From JAHJGG01 sp041658785 (GTDB taxonomy: Bacteria; Patescibacteriota; Patescibacteriia; Magasanikbacterales; UBA922): DNA of 59,899 nt. Positions 16,692 to 24,789 of the stretch are shown in pieces. The DNA lies in contig JBAZZL010000004.1 of NCBI GenBank assembly GCA_041658785.1, positions 1-59,899 on the forward strand. Direction: 5' to 3'. Below the pieces are notes generated by a model. That model ran no database searches. It saw only the letters and a list, made by a program, of their open reading frames with translations, and was not told the origin of the DNA. Within the stretch, counting starts at the first letter, position 1. Every line of letters begins with the position of its first letter. A program made the position numbers and the translations under genes.

Positions 16692-19600
16692 ATCCCCTCC
16701 GTGCTGGAAGCCGTGCTTGACGCGGTCTCAAACGTCAGAAGATTCCTCGGCCACCAAGTAGAATGCGCGATGCGGATAAAATGCTCTGGCGTCAGATTTT
16801 GCGCCGTAACCATTGGCGCTCCCACAGCTTCAATCCCGATATCCATTTCTTCAAACCGGGTATTGTCAATGGCGAGTGATCCGCGATCAAGGGCAATGCC
16901 TTTCACGGTCCGGCTGACGGTTTTGGGAACGCTCCACCGAATCAGCGAGTTTTTGATCGCCATATCCGATTGATGCAGCTGGATCATGGCATTAGAACGG
17001 TAAGCGTCTTCAAACGTAACCTGATCAAGAAAAACCGTAGCTTGATCGGCCCAGAGCATCGCGCTGTCGTTTAGAGGCAGATCCCCGCGATTGCCGTTTT
17101 TCAGCCTGGTGTAAGCAAGGTCAACAGTTCCGCCCGGACGGACCACCAACGACCCCCACCAAGCATAGCCTGATCCATTTACGATAGTAACTGGGGCGTT
17201 GGCCGCGCCGCGGCTTTTGAACGTCCCTCTAACTTCGATGTTCATATGCCCGGCTATTCGCAAAACGACTCCGGGGTCAAGAGTAAGAGTTGAACCGGAC
17301 GGAACAGTAATTCCGCTGAAGCGATATGGATAAGGGCCGGCAAGAGTGGTGGATGAAGCAAAGGTCGTGTTAATTAATGAGAGCTGATCCGCGGCATTGC
17401 CCTCCAACAACAGCCCTGTAAATGAGGGCGCGACCTCGTGCGAATAAAGCGGACCGTCAGGGTTCATCAAATTTTTGAACTGGACATTATTTAAGTCAGC
17501 GGAAAGAAAACCGGCTCGGCCGGCGCTATCCAGCCCAACCCCGAGCCAGCCGCCGAGAATTTGCACGCGGGAAAGAGCCAATGCGGATCGATTCCCGTCC
17601 GAAATATCGGCCCAGATAACCGCATTGTACTCTTTATCCCGGGTGTGTTGGTAATTGTTTTCAAACACCGTGTCTTCAATCACGGCCGTGCTGCCGACAA
17701 TTCTAATTACTTGAGCAATCTCGCGCATGCCGTAAACCCAGCCTGTGCCTTTTTCAAAAAAATATCCTCCATAGCGGAAGCGAGTATTTTTGATCTCGGC
17801 TCGACCTCCGTTTTTAATCTCAATGCGCGACCAGTCGCCCGCGGCCGGCGTGGATGACGGCGAATAAACCGACATGCCGGAGAGCGGGAGTCCAAAACCA
17901 AAAGCGCGCGCCGAGGTAAAAACAACCGGTTCCTCGGCCGTGCCATTGATCTTGAGCAGACCTAGCACTTTAAGCGCGGACGAGCGATCAATGCCGATAA
18001 TCGTAACGCCGGGATCAATCTCCAGCGTCATCCCGTTGGGAATTTCAGTAATGTAGTCAAGAATATACGGGCTCTGCTCTTTGGTCAGCCGCAGGGTGTT
18101 GGCAGAAGAAAACCAATCGCTATAATAAAAGGAAAGAACGCGCAACAGCGTAAAGCCGCGGTTCGCGCGCCCGGGACTGCCGTAAAGTTCGCCGCAATTG
18201 TTGGTGCGGCCAAAAGGAGTGAGACGATCCGCTGTTTCCCAATTTGATCGGAAAGAACCGGGAAGCGACGGATCTTTTCTGGCCATAGGTTGGCGCCGAG
18301 CGCCATCTCCGCCAGCATCGGTCCGGCCAGCCGACCAGCCAGAGATAAATGAAACTTCGTCAACCGTCTCTCCTTGAGAATTGACTAAAGCAAAGCGAGC
18401 GCCGGCATCAGGGATGTCCAATGACTCAGTGGTAAGATTGATTGGCAAACCAGTTAGCGCGTCCTTTCGGGCAAAACGACGGACTAAAAGATAATAACCG
18501 TCTGGTTCAATCACGCCAGAAAGCGAAATTGACGCGTTGCCGACAAAAAGACGCCAGCCTGAAAGATCAACCAGCGCGGCTGTATTGTTTTTGAGTTCAA
18601 TCCATTCATGCTTGGCGCATTCTCCGCCGCCGGTCCCCATCCAGGCGGCCTCATTGATGACAACATTTTTTCGCCAGTCGGAAATGATCTCATGACGATT
18701 GCCGGAGCTGTCGCTCCACACCGAAACATTGCCGGCCGCGTCAATCGCCCGGGCGCGAAACCGGTAACGTTTGAGGCGCAAGGCCGCGAACGAATGGCGG
18801 GTGGAGGTGGCGCGAGATAGAAGAGGAAAAAATGTTTCAACAGACGAAGCCAACAATCGCGTTCCGCGTTTTTCCGCACCATGCCACGCGCCAAGGCCGG
18901 CCAATGAACCCTCGCCATCCTCCATTGCCATTTCCAGATCATATCCCAAAATGCCGCTGCCGCTGTCTGTACTCTCCCAGGCGACGTCAATCGTAGGAGT
19001 GGCCGAAGTAAAATCGGTTTGCGTAAGCGCGAGGCTTGGCGCGGCGGGCGGAATAGTGTCAAGAAAAATTTCCAAACTTGTCGTCGCGGTTGATCGCCCC
19101 GCCGCGCTTTGTCCGCTGACTTCAAAACGATTGGCCCCTTCAATCAACGATACCGCTGTCTCCCAAACAGTAGACGAGGAAAAAACAGCCGCCGCCTCTG
19201 CTCCGTTCACCCAGATTGCGGTTACTGTCTCATTCTTTGTTCCGGCGATAGTCGTGATCGGCGTGTTAACGTAAATCAATGAAGAAGACGGACTGGTCAG
19301 CGCAATGACTGGCGGTTCGGCGTTAATTGTTGGCTGTTCATTAATCATTGATCTTTGGTCACTCTCCGTTGTCCCTGATGATGAACCACCGCCCGACCCA
19401 GAGCCCCCGGCCGGCCCGCTGAACAAAATGAAAATCGGTTCAACCGCGCGATTGACCATATCTTTAATCTCTCCGCCCAGCTGGCGCGCTTCTTCGCCCA
19501 CACGGCGGACCATTTCTCGAGCCTGATCCGTGAGCGATGGCGGCGCAACGGCCTGCGGCGGCGCAGTGGTTGCTGGGGTCAACGAAGAGGATAACACATC

Positions 19601-20935
19601 CGTAACCACAATCGTCAAAACAAAAAACGCGCTCCCGACTTGAACAAATTGTCTGTCCGCTTGCCGGACGATCTGCAACCTGAAAGTATAGCTCCCGGGC
19701 GTCGGCGGCAAGGCGATCCGCGCCGAAAACGTTCCCGCGCCACCCGGCGCGACGCTAGTTTGATCAAGTTTCGCCGGACGCAGAGCAGTCAGCCAGCTCG
19801 CATGCCGATAAACCTGATTCGCCGCTTCTCCGCCCACGACATTGACCGAAATTTCCTCCGGCGTCCATGGTGTCGTACCGGTATTTTTCGCGCGCAAAAC
19901 AATCGACATTTCCACGGCCCCGCGCGCGACGGTTACGGTTTCTCCCGAATTCAAAATCTGCGCGTCATACCTCGTGGACGGTGGAGTTAATTCTTCTCTT
20001 GGCTGTTCTATGGGCTGTTCCGCTTGCCCCAAGTTCATCTCGGACACCTGCCCGCTGCCCACCACGGTCTCGGCCTCTGTCCCCGCTTCCTGCGAACCAA
20101 AAAAACGGCCCCAGATTGAAGCAACGAACCCATAAAAACGGGAGAACAGAGATTGAGACCTGGATTCAGATTGAGAAACAACGGATGTCTCCGGTTCGCC
20201 AACCACCAGATCTTTATTAAGTTCAATAAATTTGGAAGGAGCGTAACGATGGGGCGCGGAACCGTCGGTGCCGGAGTAGCCAGTACCAGCGCCGGCGGTG
20301 TTTTGCAGGTCAGCGTCATATCCTTCTTGTTTTTTGATTTCAAGGTGGAGGTGATCACCCCACAAACAGCGCATATCACCAACATTTCCTATAACTTGTG
20401 ATTTCTCCACATTATCACCTTCCTTTATCTTAATACTACCCAAATGACCATATTGAGAATAAACAATTTTAACTTTATTATTTTCGTCATCATTTCCTAT
20501 GTTAAAATATACATTTTTATCATCAGGTATTTTGTGTTCAACAATTACCACCTTTCCCCAACCATGAGTAGACTTTACTTTCTCATTATATTCTTCCTTA
20601 GTAATTTCTCCATTTTTATATGCATCTTGATCCCTGCCTGTACACAACGGCCAATCATACACTTTTACCACTCGACCATTGGCTATGGCATATATATTTT
20701 CTCCTCTATCTAAACTGTAATCTTCTCCCATATGGCCTTTATACCACCGTTTTGCAGTATTACTATACCAACTATTACCCAATCCATTTGTCATGCTGCT
20801 CTTACTTTGTGTAACACCACTATCCCCATAAACAAAACCGCTTATTGTTACCGCGATTACCGAGATGGCAAAAAAAATAACTGACGTAATTATCATCAAA
20901 TACAAAAAAGAAAATAATCGACCTCCATAATTCAT
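16688..20935 (-). CDS. Giant surface protein: M23 peptidase, Ig-like, lamin-tail and beta-helix regions
   Basis: 1415 residues. Residues 9-33 form an N-terminal membrane anchor or signal (LFSFLYLMIITSVIFFAISV). Residues about 65-200 form an M23 (LytM) metallopeptidase domain with both zinc motifs, H68-x3-D72 (GHMGED) and H195-x-H197 (DHLHLE), and SQYGHLG. Then come Ala/Pro/Glu-rich linkers, Ig/bacterial-type repeats (for example TVTAIWVNGAEAAAVFSSST), a lamin-tail-like domain (VVINEAAWMGTGGGECAKHEWIELKNN...DLSGWRLF) and a C-terminal region of beta-helix type (LTLDPGVVLRIAGHMNIEVRGTFKSRG). The last 4 bp overlap queA. Inference: a peptidoglycan hydrolase anchored at the surface with an adhesive stalk. 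Domain calls other than M23 and lamin-tail are less certain. Confidence 0.87.
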   Translation of the reverse strand: MNYGGRLFSFLYLMIITSVIFFAISVIAVTISGFVYGDSGVTQSKSSMTNGLGNSWYSNTAKRWYKGHMGEDYSLDRGENIYAIANGRVVKVYDWPLCTGRDQDAYKNGEITKEEYNEKVKSTHGWGKVVIVEHKIPDDKNVYFNIGNDDENNKVKIVYSQYGHLGSIKIKEGDNVEKSQVIGNVGDMRCLWGDHLHLEIKKQEGYDADLQNTAGAGTGYSGTDGSAPHRYAPSKFIELNKDLVVGEPETSVVSQSESRSQSLFSRFYGFVASIWGRFFGSQEAGTEAETVVGSGQVSEMNLGQAEQPIEQPREELTPPSTRYDAQILNSGETVTVARGAVEMSIVLRAKNTGTTPWTPEEISVNVVGGEAANQVYRHASWLTALRPAKLDQTSVAPGGAGTFSARIALPPTPGSYTFRLQIVRQADRQFVQVGSAFFVLTIVVTDVLSSSLTPATTAPPQAVAPPSLTDQAREMVRRVGEEARQLGGEIKDMVNRAVEPIFILFSGPAGGSGSGGGSSSGTTESDQRSMINEQPTINAEPPVIALTSPSSSLIYVNTPITTIAGTKNETVTAIWVNGAEAAAVFSSSTVWETAVSLIEGANRFEVSGQSAAGRSTATTSLEIFLDTIPPAAPSLALTQTDFTSATPTIDVAWESTDSGSGILGYDLEMAMEDGEGSLAGLGAWHGAEKRGTRLLASSVETFFPLLSRATSTRHSFAALRLKRYRFRARAIDAAGNVSVWSDSSGNRHEIISDWRKNVVINEAAWMGTGGGECAKHEWIELKNNTAALVDLSGWRLFVGNASISLSGVIEPDGYYLLVRRFARKDALTGLPINLTTESLDIPDAGARFALVNSQGETVDEVSFISGWSAGRTDAGGDGARRQPMARKDPSLPGSFRSNWETADRLTPFGRTNNCGELYGSPGRANRGFTLLRVLSFYYSDWFSSANTLRLTKEQSPYILDYITEIPNGMTLEIDPGVTIIGIDRSSALKVLGLLKINGTAEEPVVFTSARAFGFGLPLSGMSVYSPSSTPAAGDWSRIEIKNGGRAEIKNTRFRYGGYFFEKGTGWVYGMREIAQVIRIVGSTAVIEDTVFENNYQHTRDKEYNAVIWADISDGNRSALALSRVQILGGWLGVGLDSAGRAGFLSADLNNVQFKNLMNPDGPLYSHEVAPSFTGLLLEGNAADQLSLINTTFASSTTLAGPYPYRFSGITVPSGSTLTLDPGVVLRIAGHMNIEVRGTFKSRGAANAPVTIVNGSGYAWWGSLVVRPGGTVDLAYTRLKNGNRGDLPLNDSAMLWADQATVFLDQVTFEDAYRSNAMIQLHQSDMAIKNSLIRWSVPKTVSRTVKGIALDRGSLAIDNTRFEEMDIGIEAVGAPMVTAQNLTPEHFIRIAHSTWWPRNLLTFETASSTASSTEGI

Positions 20936-20936
20936 A

Positions 20937-21527
20937 CTATTTCAATCTAATGCCCGATTTTACCCGTTCGAGTAACTCCAAAGAATAGCTAGTTAAATGA
21001 AATACACGAGAATCACCATTAAATAGCAGATAATAACTGTATTGACCTGGTACTGGACCATCTTGTAACTGAGTTAATGCATATTTATAATCCGTTTCTG
21101 ATGCTTTTTTAATTAACCTTTCTTCAGTAGGCGAAACCTCATTTCCACGATCCAATAATCTATCAATGTACTCAAAATAATCTTCATCATTATTTTTTTC
21201 AAAAATCAATAAAGTAACACCTCCACTTCCTTCGATATTTATACCAAAACCATCCAACCCATAGTCACCCCTATCAATCCTAAATTCTGATCTTAAATCA
21301 CCTAAATTAATTTCAATATTATTAAATAAATCCTCTATAATAGTATCTCCGTGCTCCTCCACCACCTCCACCCCCTCCGGCAACTGATTATGATTTGCTG
21401 AAAACTGATCCGTTGCGGGCGCGACGACACCCGGGTTTTTGGAAACGCGATAAAAATACCCCCCGACCACGGCGGCGACAACGAGGAAGATAATCCAGGC
21501 GATGAACGAAACGCGATTTTTGGACAT
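20937..21527 (-). CDS. Membrane-anchored protein of unknown function
   Basis: 196 residues, not recognised. One N-terminal membrane segment (residues 7-27, VSFIAWIIFLVVAAVVGGYF) precedes a soluble, acidic outer part with FNNIEINLGDLRSEFRIDRGDYGLDGFGINIEG and YKYALTQLQDGPVPGQYSYYLLFNGDSRVFHLTSYS. No Cys, no lipobox. It is directly upstream of the giant M23 protein with a 1-bp gap, so the two are surely cotranscribed and may work together at the cell surface. Confidence 0.75.
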   Translation of the reverse strand: MSKNRVSFIAWIIFLVVAAVVGGYFYRVSKNPGVVAPATDQFSANHNQLPEGVEVVEEHGDTIIEDLFNNIEINLGDLRSEFRIDRGDYGLDGFGINIEGSGGVTLLIFEKNNDEDYFEYIDRLLDRGNEVSPTEERLIKKASETDYKYALTQLQDGPVPGQYSYYLLFNGDSRVFHLTSYSLELLERVKSGIRLK

Positions 21528-21614
21528 AAAATAAGGTTAGAGTGAATAATGAAGTACATTATACCAAAAAATCGCCAGCATGGCGATTTCAATGATGAAA
21601 TAAACTATTTAATT

Positions 21615-21826
21615 TCAACACAACTCTTGAACATACTTTATTACTGCCGGCGGCAAGACATCTAAATTTTCTAAAATCTCTTTTTTCAAACTCTTGATAT
21701 CCTCCCCATTAAGTTCTCTTAACTTTTCAAATTCAGTTACATCATGTTTGTCTGAGCCAGCCAAATGAGTTGCGCAGAAATCGGTGTGAATAAAAAAATT
21801 CCTTTTTAGGAATTCTTCTATTTAGA
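21615..21826 (-). pseudogene. Start-less open frame, likely gene remnant
   Basis: An open frame of about 70 codons with protein-like composition (TDFCATHLAGSDKHDVTEFE, then LNGEDIKSLKKEILENLDV) runs from a stop at 21827 to the TGA at 21615. It has no ATG, GTG or TTG near its beginning. It follows the M50 protease stop by 8 bp. It is either a decayed C-terminal fragment or a gene with an unrecognised start. Not recognised as a family. Confidence 0.4.
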
Positions 21827-21833
21827 TCTGGAA

Positions 21834-22439
21834 TCAATACATCGCGCCACCGGTAAATAACCCTGTCAAATATTTGATAATCGGTGAAATCCACTGAAAA
21901 CCCACAAATATGAAGAGTAATAAAATTACCCATCCATACTGTTGGAGTTGCGCTTTTACCTGCGACATAGAATCCGGCAGCAGCGCAAACAAGAGTTTGG
22001 ATCCATCAAGCGGGGGAATCGGCGCCAAATTAAAAATTGCGAGCATTACATTTGCGTATACTATAATAAAAAGAAAAATACTTAGATTTGAAACAGGTAA
22101 AAACCGCAGGACAAGCCCAAAGATGAATGCCAACACCAAATTTGACGCTGGCCCGGCTATTGCCACCCACACCGGACCCCATTTTTGATCTTTTAGATTA
22201 TAGGGATTGTATGGCACCGGTTTTGCATAGGCAAACAACATGCCGGTGGGGATCATAATAAGCGGCAAAATAATTGATCCGAATAAATCAACGTGCGCGA
22301 TCGGGTTCAAGGTCAATCTGCCTGCATAGCGCGCGGTCGGATCGCCCAGCTGATCGGCCATCCACCCATGAGAATATTCATGTATAATAGCGGAAAAAAT
22401 GATCACAATGACGAAAAAAATCGTAAAAGAAATATCCAT
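21834..22439 (-). CDS. Site-2 protease family (M50) membrane metalloprotease
   Basis: A 201-residue intramembrane zinc protease. The HExxH motif is IIHEYSHGW (H20, E21, H24), followed by DPTARYAGRLTLNPIAHVDLFGSIILPL; the third ligand motif is NLAPIPPLDGSKLL near residue 145. Several hydrophobic segments are present (3-19, 50-70, 85-105, 110-140, 165-190). The short YwhC-like form without a PDZ domain is typical of the family in small genomes. Substrates are unknown; such enzymes release membrane-bound factors. It is divergent from the rpmB promoter. Confidence 0.9.
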   Translation of the reverse strand: MDISFTIFFVIVIIFSAIIHEYSHGWMADQLGDPTARYAGRLTLNPIAHVDLFGSIILPLIMIPTGMLFAYAKPVPYNPYNLKDQKWGPVWVAIAGPASNLVLAFIFGLVLRFLPVSNLSIFLFIIVYANVMLAIFNLAPIPPLDGSKLLFALLPDSMSQVKAQLQQYGWVILLLFIFVGFQWISPIIKYLTGLFTGGAMY

Positions 22440-22481
22440 AGAAAGAAAAAGACAGTTTAATGGTTTATTAGTAACACGCCC

Positions 22482-22510
22482 TTGACAGCTGTAAAAAATA
22501 ACAGTATAAT
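22482..22510 (+). promoter_or_regulatory. Consensus promoter of rpmB
   Basis: TTGACA (22482-22487), 17-bp spacer, TATAAT (22505-22510). The leader is about 90 nt before the L28 start, and there is no other gene between. Confidence 0.9.
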
Positions 22511-22604
22511 CCTCCCGTCAAAGAATGAACTGTAGTATAGTAGAAAACAGTTAAATTTTCAAGGGGGCGCCCATTAATAATCCAATAATCCATTAAATGA
22601 GTAT

Positions 22605-22778
22605 ATGTCTAGAAGATGCGAAGTATGCGGCCGAGGCCCGACAAAAGGAGCCAGCCGCAGCCATTCAAAAATTAAAACACTCAAACGCCAATATATTAAT
22701 CTGCAAAAGGTTGGCAAAAAAAAGGTTTGTACCAAATGCATTCGTACGACAACCAAGCAAACAAAAGCAACGACATAA
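22605..22778 (+). CDS. rpmB: 50S ribosomal protein L28 (bL28)
   Basis: A 57-residue ribosomal protein, short enough to be missed by length filters; a longer frame at 22597-22785 overlaps it out of register. The product starts MSRRCEVCGRGPTKGASRSH, continues SKIKTLKRQYINLQKVGKK and carries a second Cys pair in KVCTKCIRT, so two CxxC motifs form a zinc ribbon. The family signature (CxxCG.GP..G...SHS..KTKR...N) is fully met. It is monocistronic, with a perfect promoter upstream and a terminator 20 bp after the stop. Confidence 0.95.
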   Translation: MSRRCEVCGRGPTKGASRSHSKIKTLKRQYINLQKVGKKKVCTKCIRTTTKQTKATT

Positions 22779-22798
22779 AATTTGATCCGGTAAAACAT

Positions 22799-22828
22799 CA
22801 AAGACGCCTTCAGCGGGTGTCTTTTTTG
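22799..22828 (+). terminator. Terminator of rpmB
   Basis: AAGACGCC and GGGTGTCTT arms (one G-U pair) with a TTCAGC loop, followed by T6. Confidence 0.85.
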
Positions 22829-22890
22829 TAGAACCAGTACATTTTGGAAACAAAAATATGCCTGATTAATTCTCCAAATATCTAACTTTG

Positions 22891-22964
22891 TCGGGGTGAC
22901 CCGACTCGAACGGGCGACCTCATGCACCCCATGCATGCGTTCTAGCCAACTGAACTACACCCCG
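22891..22964 (-). tRNA. tRNA-Pro(GGG)
   Basis: A 74-nt cloverleaf. Acceptor CGGGGTG pairs with CACCCCG. The anticodon stem CATGC/GCATG encloses ATGGGGT (anticodon GGG). The T arm is GCCCGTTCGAGTCGGGT. CCA is not encoded, unlike in tRNA-Leu. The sequence resembles bacterial tRNA-Pro with the same ATGGGGT loop. Confidence 0.93.
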
Positions 22965-23020
22965 ATCTGATTGTCTATTCTGTATCCATTCTTTTGACTT
23001 CTCAAAATACATCCGTAAAA

Positions 23021-23078
23021 CATATGCACCCCATGGTCGCCTCAAGCGACCGCTAACCAACGGCGCTATAGCCCGATA
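23021..23078 (-). pseudogene. Truncated tRNA-like remnant
   Basis: The minus strand reads as the 5' half of a tRNA: GGGCTATAGCGCC, a D-loop-like GTTGGTTAGCGG and an anticodon arm GGTCG-CTTGAGG-CGACC (would-be anticodon TGA). There is no T arm and no matching acceptor 3' strand. The half is joined to CATGGGGTGCATATG, which matches the anticodon region of the neighbouring tRNA-Pro. It is probably a recombined tRNA fragment. Confidence 0.5.
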
Positions 23079-23102
23079 GAAAATAGAGTATAACAAGCAT
23101 TA

Positions 23103-23130
23103 AAATAAAAAACAACCCCGCAAAAACGGG
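23103..23130 (-). terminator. Terminator after the frameshifted gene
   Basis: Minus strand CCCG-TTTTTG-CGGG followed by a T-rich run, 2 bp past the stop of the 23132-23349 frame. This supports that frame as the real 3' end of a gene. Confidence 0.7.
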
Positions 23131-23131
23131 A

Positions 23132-23615
23132 TTATTTTGACCCCAACGAACGGCAGTACAGAACAATATCCCTATTTAATAAGTGGATAACCGCAGTTAC
23201 GGTCCACGGACCGGAACGATATAAGTAGTCCAAAAGATACTGTTGTAGAATATGATCGTACTGCCTAATGTCAGGATCAATGGTATTATAGAATAACAAA
23301 AAACCAATGTCAAATCTAATTTCTCTTTTGTGGCGGAACGTCTCTAGGGTTTATTGGCCCCCATTTTATTTTCTTCTGTCCGGGTAATGGCGGTAAATTT
23401 TCGGAAGGTGGCGGGGGCATCTTGGGTACCGATTCCGGGACAGAGTCAGGCATCCTAATCTCTAGTTGCGGCAAATCATAAATAGTTATCGGCCAATCTT
23501 CGGGTCCGCTGTTTCCGTGTTCGCTTTTTTCATCTATCGGCTCTCCGTTTCTATAATTTCTGTCGCCTCCTCGACCACCATTTCCGTCTATCATTCTCCA
23601 TTCAACTTCTCCCAT
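23132..23615 (-). pseudogene. Unknown Pro-rich protein gene broken by an apparent frameshift
   Basis: The N-terminal frame (start MGEVEWRMIDG at 23615, stop at 23316) encodes a Gly/Asn- then Pro-rich segment (DLPQLEIRMPDSVPESVPK, PPPPSENLPPLPGQKKIKWG). In the next frame, open from 23349 to the TAA at 23132, lies a protein-like segment (REIRFDIGFLLFYNTIDPD, then LQQYLLDYLYRSGPW, then LLNRDIVLYCRSLGSK) with no start codon, which ends at a terminator. Removing one A from the AAAA run near 23325 joins both into one product of about 160 residues. It is a frameshift mutation, a sequencing error, or programmed shifting. No family recognised. Confidence 0.55.
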
Positions 23616-23668
23616 ACTTTTAATATTTAAAATCACTAAAAAAGTCAAATAAATTTATCCACACCAGT

Positions 23669-24244
23669 TTAACTCAATCTCTCGTAAGAATATATCTCCG
23701 CCTTTTTGCCAAACCAATGCTTGATCTCATGCTCCGCTTCTTGGGGCGTTTCCGAGGCGTGGACAATGTTCATTACCGCCCGCTTCTCCGAATTGGCCAC
23801 TGCCGGAGAATCATTGGAGTAATCTCCGCGAATCGTACCCATATCTGCCTGATAAGGCATAGTCGCCCCGGCAATCTTTCTTACCATATCCACCGCGTGC
23901 ACGCCTTCTACCGCCATTTTAACCAAAGGCGCCGAAGTCATGTAATCCACGAGCCACTGGCGCACCATTTTACCGAGTTCCAAATCATTATCCGTTCCCA
24001 GCTGTTTGACGGCGTCAATGCCATATTTTTCATAAGTCGCCAGAGTCTTTTGCCCCAACCGGCGAATCCATATTTCATCTTTCGGATAATGGTTGTCAAT
24101 TTGTTCAAACGTGGGCTGAAACATCTGAAGCGCGACAATTTTAAGTTCGCGCTGTTCAAACCGGCGAATCACCTCGCCGATTAAACCTTTTTTAACGCCG
24201 TCAGGCTTGATCATTACATAGGTTTTCTCTTTTTTGAAATCCAT
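23669..24244 (-). CDS. ndk: Nucleoside diphosphate kinase, long form
   Basis: Transfers the gamma phosphate among NTPs through phospho-His. Motifs: KTYVMIKPDGVKKGLIGEVIRRFEQRELKIVALQ at 7-40, LVKMAVEGVHAVDMVRKIAGAT, GTIRGDYS and the active-site H162 in NIVHASET. At 191 residues it is about 45 longer than the usual 140-150. The extra block (about residues 52-100, PKDEIWIRRLGQKTLATYEKYG...) replaces the short kpn-loop-side helix; a similar long form occurs in other small-genome lineages (family knowledge, not checked). No regulatory sites seen. Confidence 0.94.
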   Translation of the reverse strand: MDFKKEKTYVMIKPDGVKKGLIGEVIRRFEQRELKIVALQMFQPTFEQIDNHYPKDEIWIRRLGQKTLATYEKYGIDAVKQLGTDNDLELGKMVRQWLVDYMTSAPLVKMAVEGVHAVDMVRKIAGATMPYQADMGTIRGDYSNDSPAVANSEKRAVMNIVHASETPQEAEHEIKHWFGKKAEIYSYERLS

Positions 24245-24307
24245 ATTTGCGTAGTTTAAAAAATAATGTTAGGCGTATTATAGCGCTGCGCGGCAAGAAA
24301 GTCAAAC

Positions 24308-24360
24308 ACGATTATTGTTACATTGTTAAATTGTTACATTGCTACATGGCTACATTGTTT
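24308..24360. repeat. Left inverted repeat flanking the four-helix-bundle gene
   Basis: GATTATTGTTACATTGTTAA-type sequence. Its reverse complement recurs at 24750-24789 on the other side of the gene. The TTGTTACATTG family also occurs in queA (15710-15745) and at 32425-32455. Confidence 0.75.
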
Positions 24361-24362
24361 GT

Positions 24363-24740
24363 CTAAAACTTTAATTTTGCGTTAGTAAAAGCAATGAGGC
24401 CATTAACTTCTTTGGGGAGTTTGTTTAATTCTCCCATAATATGGTCGTACTGTTTTTGACTAATCAACCCGCGTACCTTTGCTTTCAATGTCCAATCACA
24501 GCATTCTTTAACTGAACCGTAAGTATAACGATAAAATTTTATCTTATCTTTTTTACTGTATCTGCCAAAACCTTCGGCAATGTTCGCAGAATTGGAATCA
24601 ACCGCTCTTACCCACTGTTTGCCGATCGTATCTTTGGCAAAAAAATCCCACTTTATTACAATATCCCAAACATAATTAGACAAATGAAAAGCCATCTTAT
24701 ACGCGCCAATATCATTGAGTTGAAGATATTTTTGCTCTGA
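24363..24740 (-). CDS. Four-helix bundle protein (23S rRNA intervening-sequence protein family)
   Basis: About 125 residues (start MSEQKYLQLNDIGAYKMAF at 24740; an ATG at 24752 is also possible). It matches the four-helix bundle / S23-type family: AYKMAFHLSNYVWDIVIKWDF, SNSANIAEGFGRYSKKDKIKFYRYTYGSVKE and the helical C-terminus. Family knowledge: members are encoded inside intervening sequences of 23S genes in Leptospira and Coxiella and are scattered in Patescibacteria; they have no proven activity. Here it lies outside rRNA, bounded by 40-50 bp inverted repeats that abut its stop codon and the uvrD stop codon, so gene plus repeats look like one inserted cassette. Confidence 0.88.
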   Translation of the reverse strand, partial: SEQKYLQLNDIGAYKMAFHLSNYVWDIVIKWDFFAKDTIGKQWVRAVDSNSANIAEGFGRYSKKDKIKFYRYTYGSVKECCDWTLKAKVRGLISQKQYDHIMGELNKLPKEVNGLIAFTNAKLKF

Positions 24741-24749
24741 CATAAAAAA

Positions 24750-24789
24750 CAATTTAACAATTTAGCAATGTAACAATTTAGCAATAATC
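24750..24789. repeat. Right inverted repeat flanking the four-helix-bundle gene
   Basis: The reverse complement reads GATTATTGCTAAATTGTTAC..., matching the left copy at 24308-24360. It overlaps the TGA stop of uvrD (24788-24790). Confidence 0.75.

Noticed and set aside
21742..21933. A 63-codon frame overlapping the M50 protease end
   Set aside because: Out-of-frame shadow of the protease; the different frame at 21615-21826 has better protein character and is listed as a remnant.
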